A DNA stretch of 64,000 nucleotides, from positions 620,001 to 684,000 of the forward strand of contig NZ_JAVLVT010000001.1 in NCBI RefSeq assembly GCF_031628175.1. Direction: 5' to 3'. Made by a program: the position numbers and the translations under genes. Source of the DNA: Lipingzhangella_A rawalii (lineage in GTDB: Bacteria > Actinomycetota > Actinomycetes > Streptosporangiales > Streptosporangiaceae). Position 1 is the first letter of the stretch. Each line of letters starts with the position of its first letter. Shown piece after piece: positions 24,841 through 33,098 of this stretch. Under the pieces are notes generated by a model. That model saw only the letters and a program-made list of their open reading frames with translations. It searched no databases and was not told the origin of the DNA.

Positions 24841-24939
24841 ACAATCACGACTGTGTCTTCAACCGGAATCACGCGGCCGCCTACATTTCTGGCACGCCAG
24901 CGCGCTGCACACCGACCGCCCCCATACCGAGGAGAGCAG

Positions 24940-26226
24940 ATGCGACCCAGGCATGCCCTCGCCCTGCTGAGCAGTGCCGCGGTCCTCGCCGCATGCGCTC
25001 CCGCCCAGACGGACGGGACCGACGCACAGGCCGACGAGGCCACCGGAACCCTGCGGGTCTGGTTGTTCGACGAGGTCGACCGAGCCCCCAAGGAAGACGT
25101 GGTCGAGGCCGCGGTCGAGGAATTCGAAGACACCCACGACGACGTGACCGTCGACGTGTCCTACATCCAGGTGGATGGTCGACAGGAACGCTTCAACGCC
25201 GCGTTCAACGACCCCGAGAGCGCTCCCGACGTCGCGGAGTTCGGCAACACCGACCTGCCAGGGTTCGTCGCCGCCGGTGGCATGGCCGAACTCACCGAGG
25301 AGATCGAGGACTGGGACCAGGGGGACCAGCTCGACGCGGCGATCACCGAAACCGCTCGCGTGGACGGGGCCACCTATGCCGTTCCGTGGTTCGTTGGTGC
25401 CCGGGCCCTCTACTACCGCACAGACGTTCTCGAGGACATCGACACCGATCCACCCGAAACCCTGGACGAGGTCGTCGATACCGCCCGCGCAGCCCGCGCC
25501 GAGAGCGACCTCCTGGGACTGTCCACGGGAGGAAACTATCTGTGGGCGCTACTTCCCTTCATCTGGGCTAACGGCGGCGACCTCGCCGAGGAGTCCGGAG
25601 ACGGCTACACCGCGACCATCGACTCTCCGCCGGCCCGCGCGGGGGTGGACCAGTACACGGAACTACTCAGCGACGACGTCTGTCCACCCCAGACGTGCGC
25701 AGAGATGGGAGGTAACGAGAGTGTCGACAACTTCGTCGCCGGGGAAGCCGCCATGACTCTCGGCGGGAACTTCAACTACGCCGCGGTGTCCGACAGTGAC
25801 ATCGGCGACGATTTCGACGTCATCCCCCTGCCGGGCCAGGATCCGGGATCGGTTGCTCCCGCCTTCGCGGGCGGCAACCACCTGGGTGTGTTCGCGGGCT
25901 CGGACCGCCACACCCTCGCCGTGGAGTTCACCCAGCTGCTCGCGGGCGCCGAATACCAGGAACGGATGTATGAGGCCATGGGTAACCTCCCCACACTGAC
26001 CCCGGTGCAGGAGGACGTGGCGGCCACAGACCCCGAGATGGAACCGTTCATCGCCACGCTCGAGGCCGGCACCAGGTTCGTGCCCGCGACCGAGGCCTGG
26101 ACCACCATCGACGCCCAAGCGGTACTCCCGTCCATGGTGCAGCAGGTCGCCACCGGCGACGAGTCCGTACAGGACGCCACCAGTGAGGCCGCCGACCGGA
26201 TGAACGACGCCTTCGACGAGTCCTGA
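24940..26226 (+). CDS. Sugar ABC transporter substrate-binding lipoprotein
   Basis: A 428-residue extracytoplasmic solute-binding protein of family 1. It begins with a lipoprotein signal, lipobox LAAC near residue 20, followed by an acidic linker. The mature part has the LRVWLFDE start and the WFVGARALYYRTDVLEDI pattern of maltose/chitobiose binders. The mature protein is very rich in Asp and Glu. Ligand is not defined, probably an oligosaccharide such as chitobiose or a maltodextrin. The ATG at 24940 follows GAGGAGAG; the frame extends upstream without a ribosome site. Its stop overlaps the next gene. No ATPase is encoded nearby, so a shared MsiK-type ATPase is presumed. Confidence 0.87.
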   Translation: MRPRHALALLSSAAVLAACAPAQTDGTDAQADEATGTLRVWLFDEVDRAPKEDVVEAAVEEFEDTHDDVTVDVSYIQVDGRQERFNAAFNDPESAPDVAEFGNTDLPGFVAAGGMAELTEEIEDWDQGDQLDAAITETARVDGATYAVPWFVGARALYYRTDVLEDIDTDPPETLDEVVDTARAARAESDLLGLSTGGNYLWALLPFIWANGGDLAEESGDGYTATIDSPPARAGVDQYTELLSDDVCPPQTCAEMGGNESVDNFVAGEAAMTLGGNFNYAAVSDSDIGDDFDVIPLPGQDPGSVAPAFAGGNHLGVFAGSDRHTLAVEFTQLLAGAEYQERMYEAMGNLPTLTPVQEDVAATDPEMEPFIATLEAGTRFVPATEAWTTIDAQAVLPSMVQQVATGDESVQDATSEAADRMNDAFDES

Positions 26227-27185
26227 TGTCACGCTCCACATCCGCGCGTCCCCGCTCCGGCGGGGACCGCCTCCGGCTCCGCACCGCACTGCGCACCGGC
26301 AGGTTCGAACCCTGGCTGTACCTGGTTCCCGCCTTTGTCGTCCTGGGCGTGATGCTGGTCTACCCCATTTACCAGCTGGTGCTCGTGTCGATGTACGACT
26401 ACGGGCAACCGCAGGTGACAGGGGCCGAACCACTACGCTTCGTCGGGGCTGACAACTACCGACGCCTGTTCGAGGATCCGCGCTTCTGGGAGGTTCTCAG
26501 CAACACCGTGATCTTCGCGGTGCTGTGCGTCTGCGGCACCCTCCTCGTCGGCATTGCCCTGGCCGTCCTCGCAACCCGGCTTCGGCCGTGGGTACGCACC
26601 GCCCTGTTTCTCGTCTCGCTGGGTGCCTGGGCGACCCCGGCTGTGACCGGCAGCGCGGTGTGGCTCTTCCTGTTCGATCCGACCCTGGGCCTGGTCAACC
26701 AGGTTCTGGTCGGAATCGGCCTGGACGGATTCGCCGGGCACTCCTGGACCTACGAGAAGTGGTCTGCCTTCGGTCTGGTGGCAGCGCAGGTGATCTGGTG
26801 CTCGTTCCCGTTCGTGATGGTGGCGGTCTACGCCGGGATCACCGCCATTCCCGCGGAGCTCGTTGAGGCCGCCCGCCTCGACGGCGCATCGACGCTGCGG
26901 GTGGCCTGGAGCGTGCTGATCCCGATGTTGCGACCGGTCCTGACCATTGTCACTATCCAGTCCATCATCTGGGATTTCAAGATCTTCACCCAGATCTACA
27001 TCATGACCAGCGGTGGCGGGGTCGACGGCCAGAACCTGGTTCTGAACGTCTACGCCTACCAGCAGGCGTTTGCCGCCAACTCCTACGGACTGGGATCGGC
27101 CATCGGTGTCGTGCTCACCCTGCTCCTGCTCGCGATCACTCTGGTTTATCTACACATCCGCCGTCGCAGTGGGGAGGTCCTGTGA
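26226..27185 (+). CDS. Sugar ABC transporter permease (MalF type)
   Basis: A 319-residue inner-membrane permease with six or more hydrophobic helices and the EAA loop ELVEAARLDGAST around residue 215, the ATPase contact of binding-protein-dependent importers. It overlaps the stop of the binding protein and the start of the second permease, indicating translational coupling. An Arg-rich cytoplasmic N-terminus of ~30 residues precedes the first helix. It forms the heterodimeric channel with the next gene product. Confidence 0.9.
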   Translation: MSRSTSARPRSGGDRLRLRTALRTGRFEPWLYLVPAFVVLGVMLVYPIYQLVLVSMYDYGQPQVTGAEPLRFVGADNYRRLFEDPRFWEVLSNTVIFAVLCVCGTLLVGIALAVLATRLRPWVRTALFLVSLGAWATPAVTGSAVWLFLFDPTLGLVNQVLVGIGLDGFAGHSWTYEKWSAFGLVAAQVIWCSFPFVMVAVYAGITAIPAELVEAARLDGASTLRVAWSVLIPMLRPVLTIVTIQSIIWDFKIFTQIYIMTSGGGVDGQNLVLNVYAYQQAFAANSYGLGSAIGVVLTLLLLAITLVYLHIRRRSGEVL

Positions 27186-28081
27186 TGCACCTACTGGGGC
27201 AGCGTCTGCTGCGGGCTGGCAACTCGGGCCGCCGTCGCCGACTCCCCGGGCGCCGGTTCGGCGTCGACCTCGCGGGCCTGGTGATCATCGCCGTGATCGC
27301 CTTCCCGCTGTACTGGATGGTCATCTCCGCCCTCAAACCACGGACCGCCATTGAAGCCGGTGACACGACGCCCTACCCAGCCAAGGTCACCCTGGAGTCC
27401 ATCCGGCGGGTCGTGGTTGGTGACGCGTTCTGGCTGTACCTCGCCAACAGTCTGATCGTGGCACTGTCGGTTGTCGTACTGTCGACGTTCTGTGCGTTCC
27501 TCGCAGCCGTGGCACTGACCCGCTACCGGTTTGGCAGCCGAACCAAACTGCTCATCATGATCCTGGTCGCCCAGATGGTTCCGGTGGAGGCCCTCACTAT
27601 TCCGCTGTTCTTCCTGGTCCGCAACATCGGCGGCGTCGTGCCGGGGCTGGGACTGAACCACCTGGGTTCTCTGATCGCCGTGCACACGGCGTTCACGCTG
27701 CCGTTGGCGATCTGGATGCTTCGGGGATTCGTCGCCGCGGTCCCCACCGAGATCGAGGAGGCCGCACGTCTGGACGGGGCCAGTAGTCTCACCTTCGTGT
27801 GGCGCGTGCTCTTTCCCATCGTGGCTCCCGGAGTCGTCGCGGTGAGTGTGTTCTCGTTCATCGCCGCCTGGAACGACTTCCTGTTCGCCATGACATTCAT
27901 CATCTCCGCAACCGAACGACAGACCCTGCCCGTGGCGATCCTGCGGTTCTTCCAACCGGACGGTAACGACTGGGGAGCGATCATGGCCGGATCGGTACTG
28001 ATGACCATCCCGGTGTTGATCTTCTTCGTACTGGTACAGCGTCGGCTCACCTCTGGCATGGCCGGGGCGGTGAAAGGGTGA
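27182..28081 (+). CDS. Sugar ABC transporter permease (MalG type)
   Basis: A 299-residue permease partner with the EAA loop EIEEAARLDGASS near residue 197 and the MalG-like ending. The start is GTG at 27182, overlapping the previous stop; an ATG follows immediately. After it comes the IclR gene, again with overlapping start and stop. The four genes therefore form one tightly coupled operon. The ATPase is missing. Confidence 0.9.
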   Translation: MMHLLGQRLLRAGNSGRRRRLPGRRFGVDLAGLVIIAVIAFPLYWMVISALKPRTAIEAGDTTPYPAKVTLESIRRVVVGDAFWLYLANSLIVALSVVVLSTFCAFLAAVALTRYRFGSRTKLLIMILVAQMVPVEALTIPLFFLVRNIGGVVPGLGLNHLGSLIAVHTAFTLPLAIWMLRGFVAAVPTEIEEAARLDGASSLTFVWRVLFPIVAPGVVAVSVFSFIAAWNDFLFAMTFIISATERQTLPVAILRFFQPDGNDWGAIMAGSVLMTIPVLIFFVLVQRRLTSGMAGAVKG

Positions 28082-28929
28082 ACGCCCCCGTCCCCCCCAC
28101 CAACGGTGATCAGCCGGAACAGCAGCGACCCTCCCCTACGGCTCCACGCCAGCGCAACGCCTCCGTATCCCTGCGCCGCGCCCTGGCCATCCTGGAGACG
28201 GTCCGTGTGCAGCCGCCGGATGCGGGTGGACTCACCCTGACCCAGATCGCCGAAGCAGTCGGAGTCAACAAGAGCACGGCCCTACGGTTGTCGACCCCAC
28301 TGATCGAGGCGGGTCTGCTCCACCGCGCCCGCGACTCCGGCCGGTTTCGACTCGGGTCGGCCGCGCTCGCCCTCGGTCAGGCCTACCTCGACCAGCTCGA
28401 CCTGCGCTCCGTAGCCGCCCCCCATCTGCGCGCGCTCATGCGACGCACGGACCACACCTGCCACCTGGTGGTCCTCGAAGGGCTGGACGTGGTATACGCC
28501 GACAAGGTGGAGAACACCGCCACAGTACGCATGGCCTCCCGGATCGGGGCACGGATGCCGGCCCACCGGACCGCTGTGGGAAAGGCGATCCTCGCCCACA
28601 GTCCACCCGATCTCACCGACGATGTCCTCCAGACGGGACTGTGGCCGGTCACTGGAACCACGATCACCGATCCGGAGGTGTTCCGCCGGGAACTGGACAC
28701 GATCCGCGCCCGCGGCTACGCGATCGACGATCGGGAGAACGAACCGGAGGTGCGCTGCGTGGCCGCTCCCGTCTTCGACCACAACGACGACGTGATTGCA
28801 GCAATCAGCGTGTCGGCCCTGGCCAGTAGGCTCCCGGCTACTCGGGTCCGGGAACTCGGCCCCGAGGTGGCTCGGGTGGCCGCGGCGGTGTCGGGCGATC
28901 TGGGGGCACGGGGCGGCAATCACTCGTAG
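28078..28929 (+). CDS. IclR-family transcriptional regulator
   Basis: A 283-residue regulator. After a 30-residue disordered, Pro-rich start come the winged helix (SLRRALAILETV, then IAEAVGVNKSTALRL) and the IclR effector domain with RIGARMPAHRTAVGKAILA and the YAIDDRENEPEVRCVAAPV block. It probably senses the sugar or its breakdown product and controls the importer operon that ends with it; a palindrome at 24828-24840 is a candidate site. The GTG start overlaps the permease stop. Its 3' end overlaps the convergent gene by ten bases. Confidence 0.88.
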   Translation: MNAPVPPTNGDQPEQQRPSPTAPRQRNASVSLRRALAILETVRVQPPDAGGLTLTQIAEAVGVNKSTALRLSTPLIEAGLLHRARDSGRFRLGSAALALGQAYLDQLDLRSVAAPHLRALMRRTDHTCHLVVLEGLDVVYADKVENTATVRMASRIGARMPAHRTAVGKAILAHSPPDLTDDVLQTGLWPVTGTTITDPEVFRRELDTIRARGYAIDDRENEPEVRCVAAPVFDHNDDVIAAISVSALASRLPATRVRELGPEVARVAAAVSGDLGARGGNHS

Positions 28930-29735
28930 GGATCGGGTGGGTCGTCGACCGGGGTGAGATCCTCAACCTCGAGCTCGTGGGTACGGACCTCGCTCTGGTC
29001 ACCCTCCGGTTCGACCCAACGTCCCTCCACCGTCACCCACGAGTCCACCTCGGGGGCGGGCTCGTTGGTGATCAGGACCTTGTTGACCACCGCGTCGGCG
29101 GCGCAACACGCCATCTGTAGCCGGGCCAGGTACCAGCCGTCCCCCGGTGCGTCGTCGTCCTCCTCGACCGGGGCCACGAACCCGGTCAGCCGCACGAGCT
29201 GCCCGGCGAGGTGGCGCTCCTCATCCACCCAGGCATGCATGACGAACTCCTGCACGTCCAGCTCCATCGGCTGGTCGGGATCGTCGGGAAACTCCAGTCC
29301 ACCGACGCTGACGTCCTCGGGGTCGGGCGCCGAGCCCGATTCCCCCACCGAGTAGGCACCCAGCGCAGGTGGGCTCACCACGAATATCGCGGCCGCCGGC
29401 AACACCATCAGCCAGGCCACCCGAGGGGTACCGTGCCCGTGCTCGTGGCAGCTGGAATCCGCTTCGGGCTGGTGCGCGGAGCCAGCCTCCTGTGTCACCG
29501 CGGCGGTCGGTGTCGACTCCCGTGGTGGCTGAGTAGCGTCGTCCGCGCGCCGCCCCGAGCGCAGTTCCGCGACCACGGTTCCGATCCCCAAGGCCAACAG
29601 GATGATCCCGGACGCCGCTAGGAACGGCCGGAAATACTCCTTGACATAGTTCAGGTACAGCTCGGCGCCGAGCGTCGTAGACAGGGCCGCGGCACCGAGG
29701 AGAACCAGGACCAGCCCCTGGGCCATGCGATTCAC
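28920..29735 (-). CDS. TIGR03943/YcgQ-family membrane protein
   Basis: A 271-residue membrane protein with two or three helices in the first ~60 residues, a His-rich loop (CHEHGHG), another helix and a C-terminal soluble domain that contains RLQMACCAADA, a pair of cysteines typical of the family. It is the partner of the YcgR-type permease, with which it overlaps (GTG within TGTGA). The pair is linked to zinc or other metal homeostasis in many Gram-positives, consistent with the Zur-like box upstream. The precise role is unknown. The GTG at 29735 is preferred over a longer upstream frame. Confidence 0.8.
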   Translation of the reverse strand: MNRMAQGLVLVLLGAAALSTTLGAELYLNYVKEYFRPFLAASGIILLALGIGTVVAELRSGRRADDATQPPRESTPTAAVTQEAGSAHQPEADSSCHEHGHGTPRVAWLMVLPAAAIFVVSPPALGAYSVGESGSAPDPEDVSVGGLEFPDDPDQPMELDVQEFVMHAWVDEERHLAGQLVRLTGFVAPVEEDDDAPGDGWYLARLQMACCAADAVVNKVLITNEPAPEVDSWVTVEGRWVEPEGDQSEVRTHELEVEDLTPVDDPPDPYE

Positions 29736-30811
29736 AGCAGCCACCCGCCGATCAGGAACGTGAACAGGAGTGTGCAGGCCAGCGTCAGCGGTGCGAACCG
29801 CCGGACGAAGGCCCAACCGAAGGTACCAACCTGGAGTGCGATGAGCTTGAGGTCAACCATGGGGCCGACCACCATGAACGCCAGCTGCGCGGTCCCGGAG
29901 AACTCGGTGAGACTGGCCGCGACGAATGCGTCCGCCTCCGAACAGATGGACAGCAGAATCGCGAGCAGCGCCAATACCAACACCGAGAGCACCGGCATCT
30001 CGGCCACGGCCACGAGCCAGTCCCGCGGAACCGAGATGTTGAGTGTCGCCGCTGCGGCCGCGCCGACCACGAGGAAGCCTCCGGCATGCAACAGGTCGTG
30101 CCGCATCGACTCCACGAAGATCTGGAACTTTCCGGCTCCGGGCGCATGGCTGGGCCGCGAGAGTCGCAGCCAGTCGGTCCGGCCAAACCGTGCCCACAAC
30201 CAGCCCACGGTCAACGCGGCCAGCAGGGAGGCGAGGAACCGCGCGAGTGCCATCTCTGGCTGGCCCGCGAACGCGACAACGGTCGCCAGGATCACCACCG
30301 GATTGATTGCGGGGGCGGCGAGCAGGAATGCCAGCGCCGCGGCCGGCGCCACCCCCCGTCGGATCAACCCACCGGCGACCGGAACGGACGCGCATTCGCA
30401 ACCGGGCATCACCACACTCGCGCCACAGGCCACGGGGACGGAGGCGGCATTGTTTCGCGGAATCGCCCGCTGCCAGAACGAGGTGGGCACGAAGGCCGCA
30501 AGAGCACCCGACAGGGCGATGCCGAAGACCAGAAACGGGAGCGCTTGCAGGGAAATCGCCACGAAGATCGTGAACCAGGCCAGCACTGCCTCATCGGTGA
30601 GCTGGTCGGACACCCAGGCGTTGCCCAGGGCCATCGCCGTGATCAACAGCGCGAACAGCCAAACCGTTCCGGCACGGCTACGCTGGCGGGCTCCCCCGAC
30701 CGGCTCCCGCCCCCAGTCGTCCGGAGGTACCGGGTCATCCCGGTCGAAGCCAGCCGTAAGCCGGCCGCCCAGCGTTGGCTGACCGACTCTCGGCTCACTG
30801 CTGTTCGGCAC
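29732..30811 (-). CDS. YcgR/DUF318-family permease
   Basis: A ~359-residue polytopic permease. It shows the family landmarks PFLVFGIALSGALAAFVP, VPVACGASVVMPGCECASVPV with the conserved Cys pair, and FLLAAPAINPVV. Relatives are described as putative metal (Cu/Zn) transporters. The GTG at 30811 has a GGGGGG ribosome site; an ATG at 30844 is also in frame. It is first in the two-gene unit with the YcgQ-type gene and has a Zur-like operator about 75 bases upstream, which suggests induction under zinc starvation. Confidence 0.82.
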   Translation of the reverse strand: MPNSSEPRVGQPTLGGRLTAGFDRDDPVPPDDWGREPVGGARQRSRAGTVWLFALLITAMALGNAWVSDQLTDEAVLAWFTIFVAISLQALPFLVFGIALSGALAAFVPTSFWQRAIPRNNAASVPVACGASVVMPGCECASVPVAGGLIRRGVAPAAALAFLLAAPAINPVVILATVVAFAGQPEMALARFLASLLAALTVGWLWARFGRTDWLRLSRPSHAPGAGKFQIFVESMRHDLLHAGGFLVVGAAAAATLNISVPRDWLVAVAEMPVLSVLVLALLAILLSICSEADAFVAASLTEFSGTAQLAFMVVGPMVDLKLIALQVGTFGWAFVRRFAPLTLACTLLFTFLIGGWLL

Positions 30812-30885
30812 GTGTCGCCCCCCACGCTGTCGGGAGTGGATCATCCCGGCCCCCGGCCCTCCACCGGATCCGGGCGCATCCTACC

Positions 30886-30900
30886 CGGAAACCATTTTCA
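30886..30900 (-). promoter_or_regulatory. Zur-like operator
   Basis: On the minus strand TGAAAATGGTTTCCG matches 12 of 15 bases of the actinobacterial Zur box TGAAAATGATTTTCA, including the whole left half. It lies directly upstream of the YcgR/YcgQ pair. Confidence 0.6.
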
Positions 30901-30952
30901 TCGTCGCCGATCGTCCCCACGGCCGCGCGCGTGCACCCACGCGGCCGGGGAC

Positions 30953-32953
30953 TCACTCCTGGAGCGCGAACTGGGTCCGATACAGCTCCGCGTAGAGCCC
31001 TCCGCCTCGCAGGAGTTCCTCGTGCGTTCCCTGCTCCACGATGCGTCCGCCGTCCAGAACAAGAATCCGGTCGGCCTCGCGCACGGTCGCCAGCCGGTGA
31101 GCAATCACCAACGACGTACGGCCCCGCAGTGCCGCGGTCAGGGCCTGTTGCACGGCCTGCTCGGACTCGGCGTCCAGATGTGCGGTGGCCTCGTCGAGCA
31201 CGACGACAGCCGGCTGCTTCAACAGGAGCCGGGCGATCGCCAGCCGCTGCTTCTCCCCGCCGGACAGCCGGTAGCCGCGGTCTCCGACAACCGTGTCGAG
31301 CCCGTCCGGCAGTTCCTCCAGCAGGCTACCCAGGCGCGCGGACCGTAGCGCGGCATACAGCTCGGCATCGCTGGCCTCGGGGTGAGCATAGCGCAGATTG
31401 CCGGCGACCGTGTCATGAAGCAGGTGTGCCTCCTGCGTCACCACGCCCACCGCCGCCCGCAACGACGCACTGTCCAACTCCCGTACGTCGACTCCGCCGA
31501 GGCGCACCGTTCCGCTTCCCGGATCGTACAAGCGCGCCACCAGATGCGTCACCGTAGTCTTGCCCGCACCAGACGGCCCGACCAGGGCAACCATCTCCCC
31601 CGGTTCGGCCGTGAAGGACAACTGGCGCAATACCACATCGGTGTCGTTCGCTGCGGGCCCTCCCGCACCGTCGGCCTGGGAGATGGCCCCACCAGAGGAG
31701 AGGTCCTCGCCACCGGGATGTGGCCGCACCACCGGGGCGTGGACCGCCTCGTTCGCCTGGGCATTCGGCTCGGCTACGGCAACCGACTCCAAGGATGCCA
31801 GGGACACCTCGTCCGGTCGCGGATAGCGGAACGACACCTGGTCGAACTGCACGGCCAGGCCAGGCTGGTCGCCCGCCGGCTCAGGGAGAAGTCGGGGCGC
31901 CACCGGTTCGGTGATCGACGGCCGCAGATCGAGGACCTCGAAAACCCGATCGAAGCTGACCAGGGCCGTCATGATGTCCACGTGGACGTTACTCAGGGCC
32001 GTCAGCGGACCGTAGAGCCTGGTCAGCAGGGTGGCTAGGGCAACGAGTGTTCCGAGCTCCAACGCACCGTCGATCGCAAGGGTCCCGCCCACGCCGTACA
32101 CGACGGCGGTGGCCAGCGCGGCAACGAGGGTCAGCCCGGTGAAGAAGATCCGGCTGTACATCGCCGATACCACCCCGATATCGCGCACGCGCGCGGCACG
32201 GTCGGAAAACTGGCGGACCTCGTCCTCGGGGCGGCCATACAGCTTGACCAGCATGGCTCCCCCAACCGTGAACCGCTCGGTCATCAGGGCGCTCATCTCG
32301 GCGTCCAGCCGCATACTCTCCCGGGTGATCGCGGCGAGTTTCCGCCCGAATATCTTGGCAGGAACCACGAACACCGGAAGCAGCAGCAACAGCAGCAGGG
32401 TGATCTGCCAGGACAGCACCAGCATGGTGCCCAGGACGAGCACCAGACTGATGACGTTGGACACGACCGTGGACAGTGTGGTGGTCAACGCGCGCTGGGC
32501 ACCGATGACGTCCGTGTTGAGGCGACTGATCAGGGCCCCGGTCTGGGTCCGGGTGAAGAAGGCCAGCGACATCCGCTGAACGTGCGCGAACACCTCGGTG
32601 CGCAGGTCGAAGATCAGCCCTTCGCCGATCCGGGCGGAGAACCACCGCTGGGCCAGGGTGAGCACCGCCTCCACGAGGGCGAGCACGGCCAGAGCGAGGG
32701 CCAGGGCCACAACCACCTGGCTGTTGCCCGGCACCACCCCCTCGTCGATGATCGCCTTCATCAACAACGGAGTGGCCACCACGGTCCCCCCGGCAACCGC
32801 GGTCAACAGCAGGAACAGGACCAGCTGCCGGGCGTAGGGACGGGCGTAGGCCGCGACGCGGGACACTGTCCCGGGCCGCAGCCGTTGTTTGGCGACCTCA
32901 CGGTCGCGTGCGAAGGAACGGAACGTGGACCACGCGGTGCTGGAGCCCTGCAT
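30953..32953 (-). CDS. ABC transporter, ATP-binding/permease fusion (exporter type)
   Basis: A 666-residue half-exporter. Six membrane helices occupy ~35-320, with the intracellular loop GALISRLNTDVIGAQ. The nucleotide-binding domain has Walker A GPSGAGKTT, signature LSGGEKQRLA, and Walker B VVVLDEATAHLD. An insert of about 55 Ala/Gly/Pro-rich residues splits the first strands of this domain. It would act as a homodimer or with an unlinked partner; the cargo (drug, lipid or peptide) is not predictable. The ATG at 32953 follows GAGGAGG; a GTG four codons earlier overlaps the ribosome site. A heptamer tandem repeat lies about 50 bases upstream. Confidence 0.88.
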   Translation of the reverse strand: MQGSSTAWSTFRSFARDREVAKQRLRPGTVSRVAAYARPYARQLVLFLLLTAVAGGTVVATPLLMKAIIDEGVVPGNSQVVVALALALAVLALVEAVLTLAQRWFSARIGEGLIFDLRTEVFAHVQRMSLAFFTRTQTGALISRLNTDVIGAQRALTTTLSTVVSNVISLVLVLGTMLVLSWQITLLLLLLLPVFVVPAKIFGRKLAAITRESMRLDAEMSALMTERFTVGGAMLVKLYGRPEDEVRQFSDRAARVRDIGVVSAMYSRIFFTGLTLVAALATAVVYGVGGTLAIDGALELGTLVALATLLTRLYGPLTALSNVHVDIMTALVSFDRVFEVLDLRPSITEPVAPRLLPEPAGDQPGLAVQFDQVSFRYPRPDEVSLASLESVAVAEPNAQANEAVHAPVVRPHPGGEDLSSGGAISQADGAGGPAANDTDVVLRQLSFTAEPGEMVALVGPSGAGKTTVTHLVARLYDPGSGTVRLGGVDVRELDSASLRAAVGVVTQEAHLLHDTVAGNLRYAHPEASDAELYAALRSARLGSLLEELPDGLDTVVGDRGYRLSGGEKQRLAIARLLLKQPAVVVLDEATAHLDAESEQAVQQALTAALRGRTSLVIAHRLATVREADRILVLDGGRIVEQGTHEELLRGGGLYAELYRTQFALQE

Positions 32954-33000
32954 CCCTGGAACCACCTCCTCGTCCGGTCACCGGCGGCCGTGGGCGGGCC

Positions 33001-33027
33001 ATGAACCATGAACCATGAACCATGAAC
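33001..33027. repeat. Heptanucleotide tandem repeat upstream of the ABC exporter
   Basis: Four copies of ATGAACC (last one one base short) in a row. On the minus strand the array reads GGTTCAT repeated and begins 48 bases before the exporter start. Perfect short tandem arrays in promoter regions change copy number readily by slippage. Confidence 0.9.
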
Positions 33028-33098
33028 ACTGCCACGGCCAACAGCCGCCGGTGGTGTGCTGGTAACCGCCCAGGCGGGTGCGCAGACCCGTCCGGGGC

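Larger units (their letters stand above)
24639..24939. other. Divergent promoter region between the acyl operon and the sugar importer
   Basis: About 300 bases with two separate repeat structures, one close to each gene (24651-24680 and 24828-24840). The first 60 bases are unusually AT-rich for this genome, as expected for a regulated promoter. No coding sequence is seen. Confidence 0.6.

Noticed and set aside
26300..26320. tRNA-like GGTTCGAACC segment
   Set aside because: It lies inside a permease gene and no cloverleaf can be formed around it. No tRNA, rRNA or CRISPR array was found in the window.
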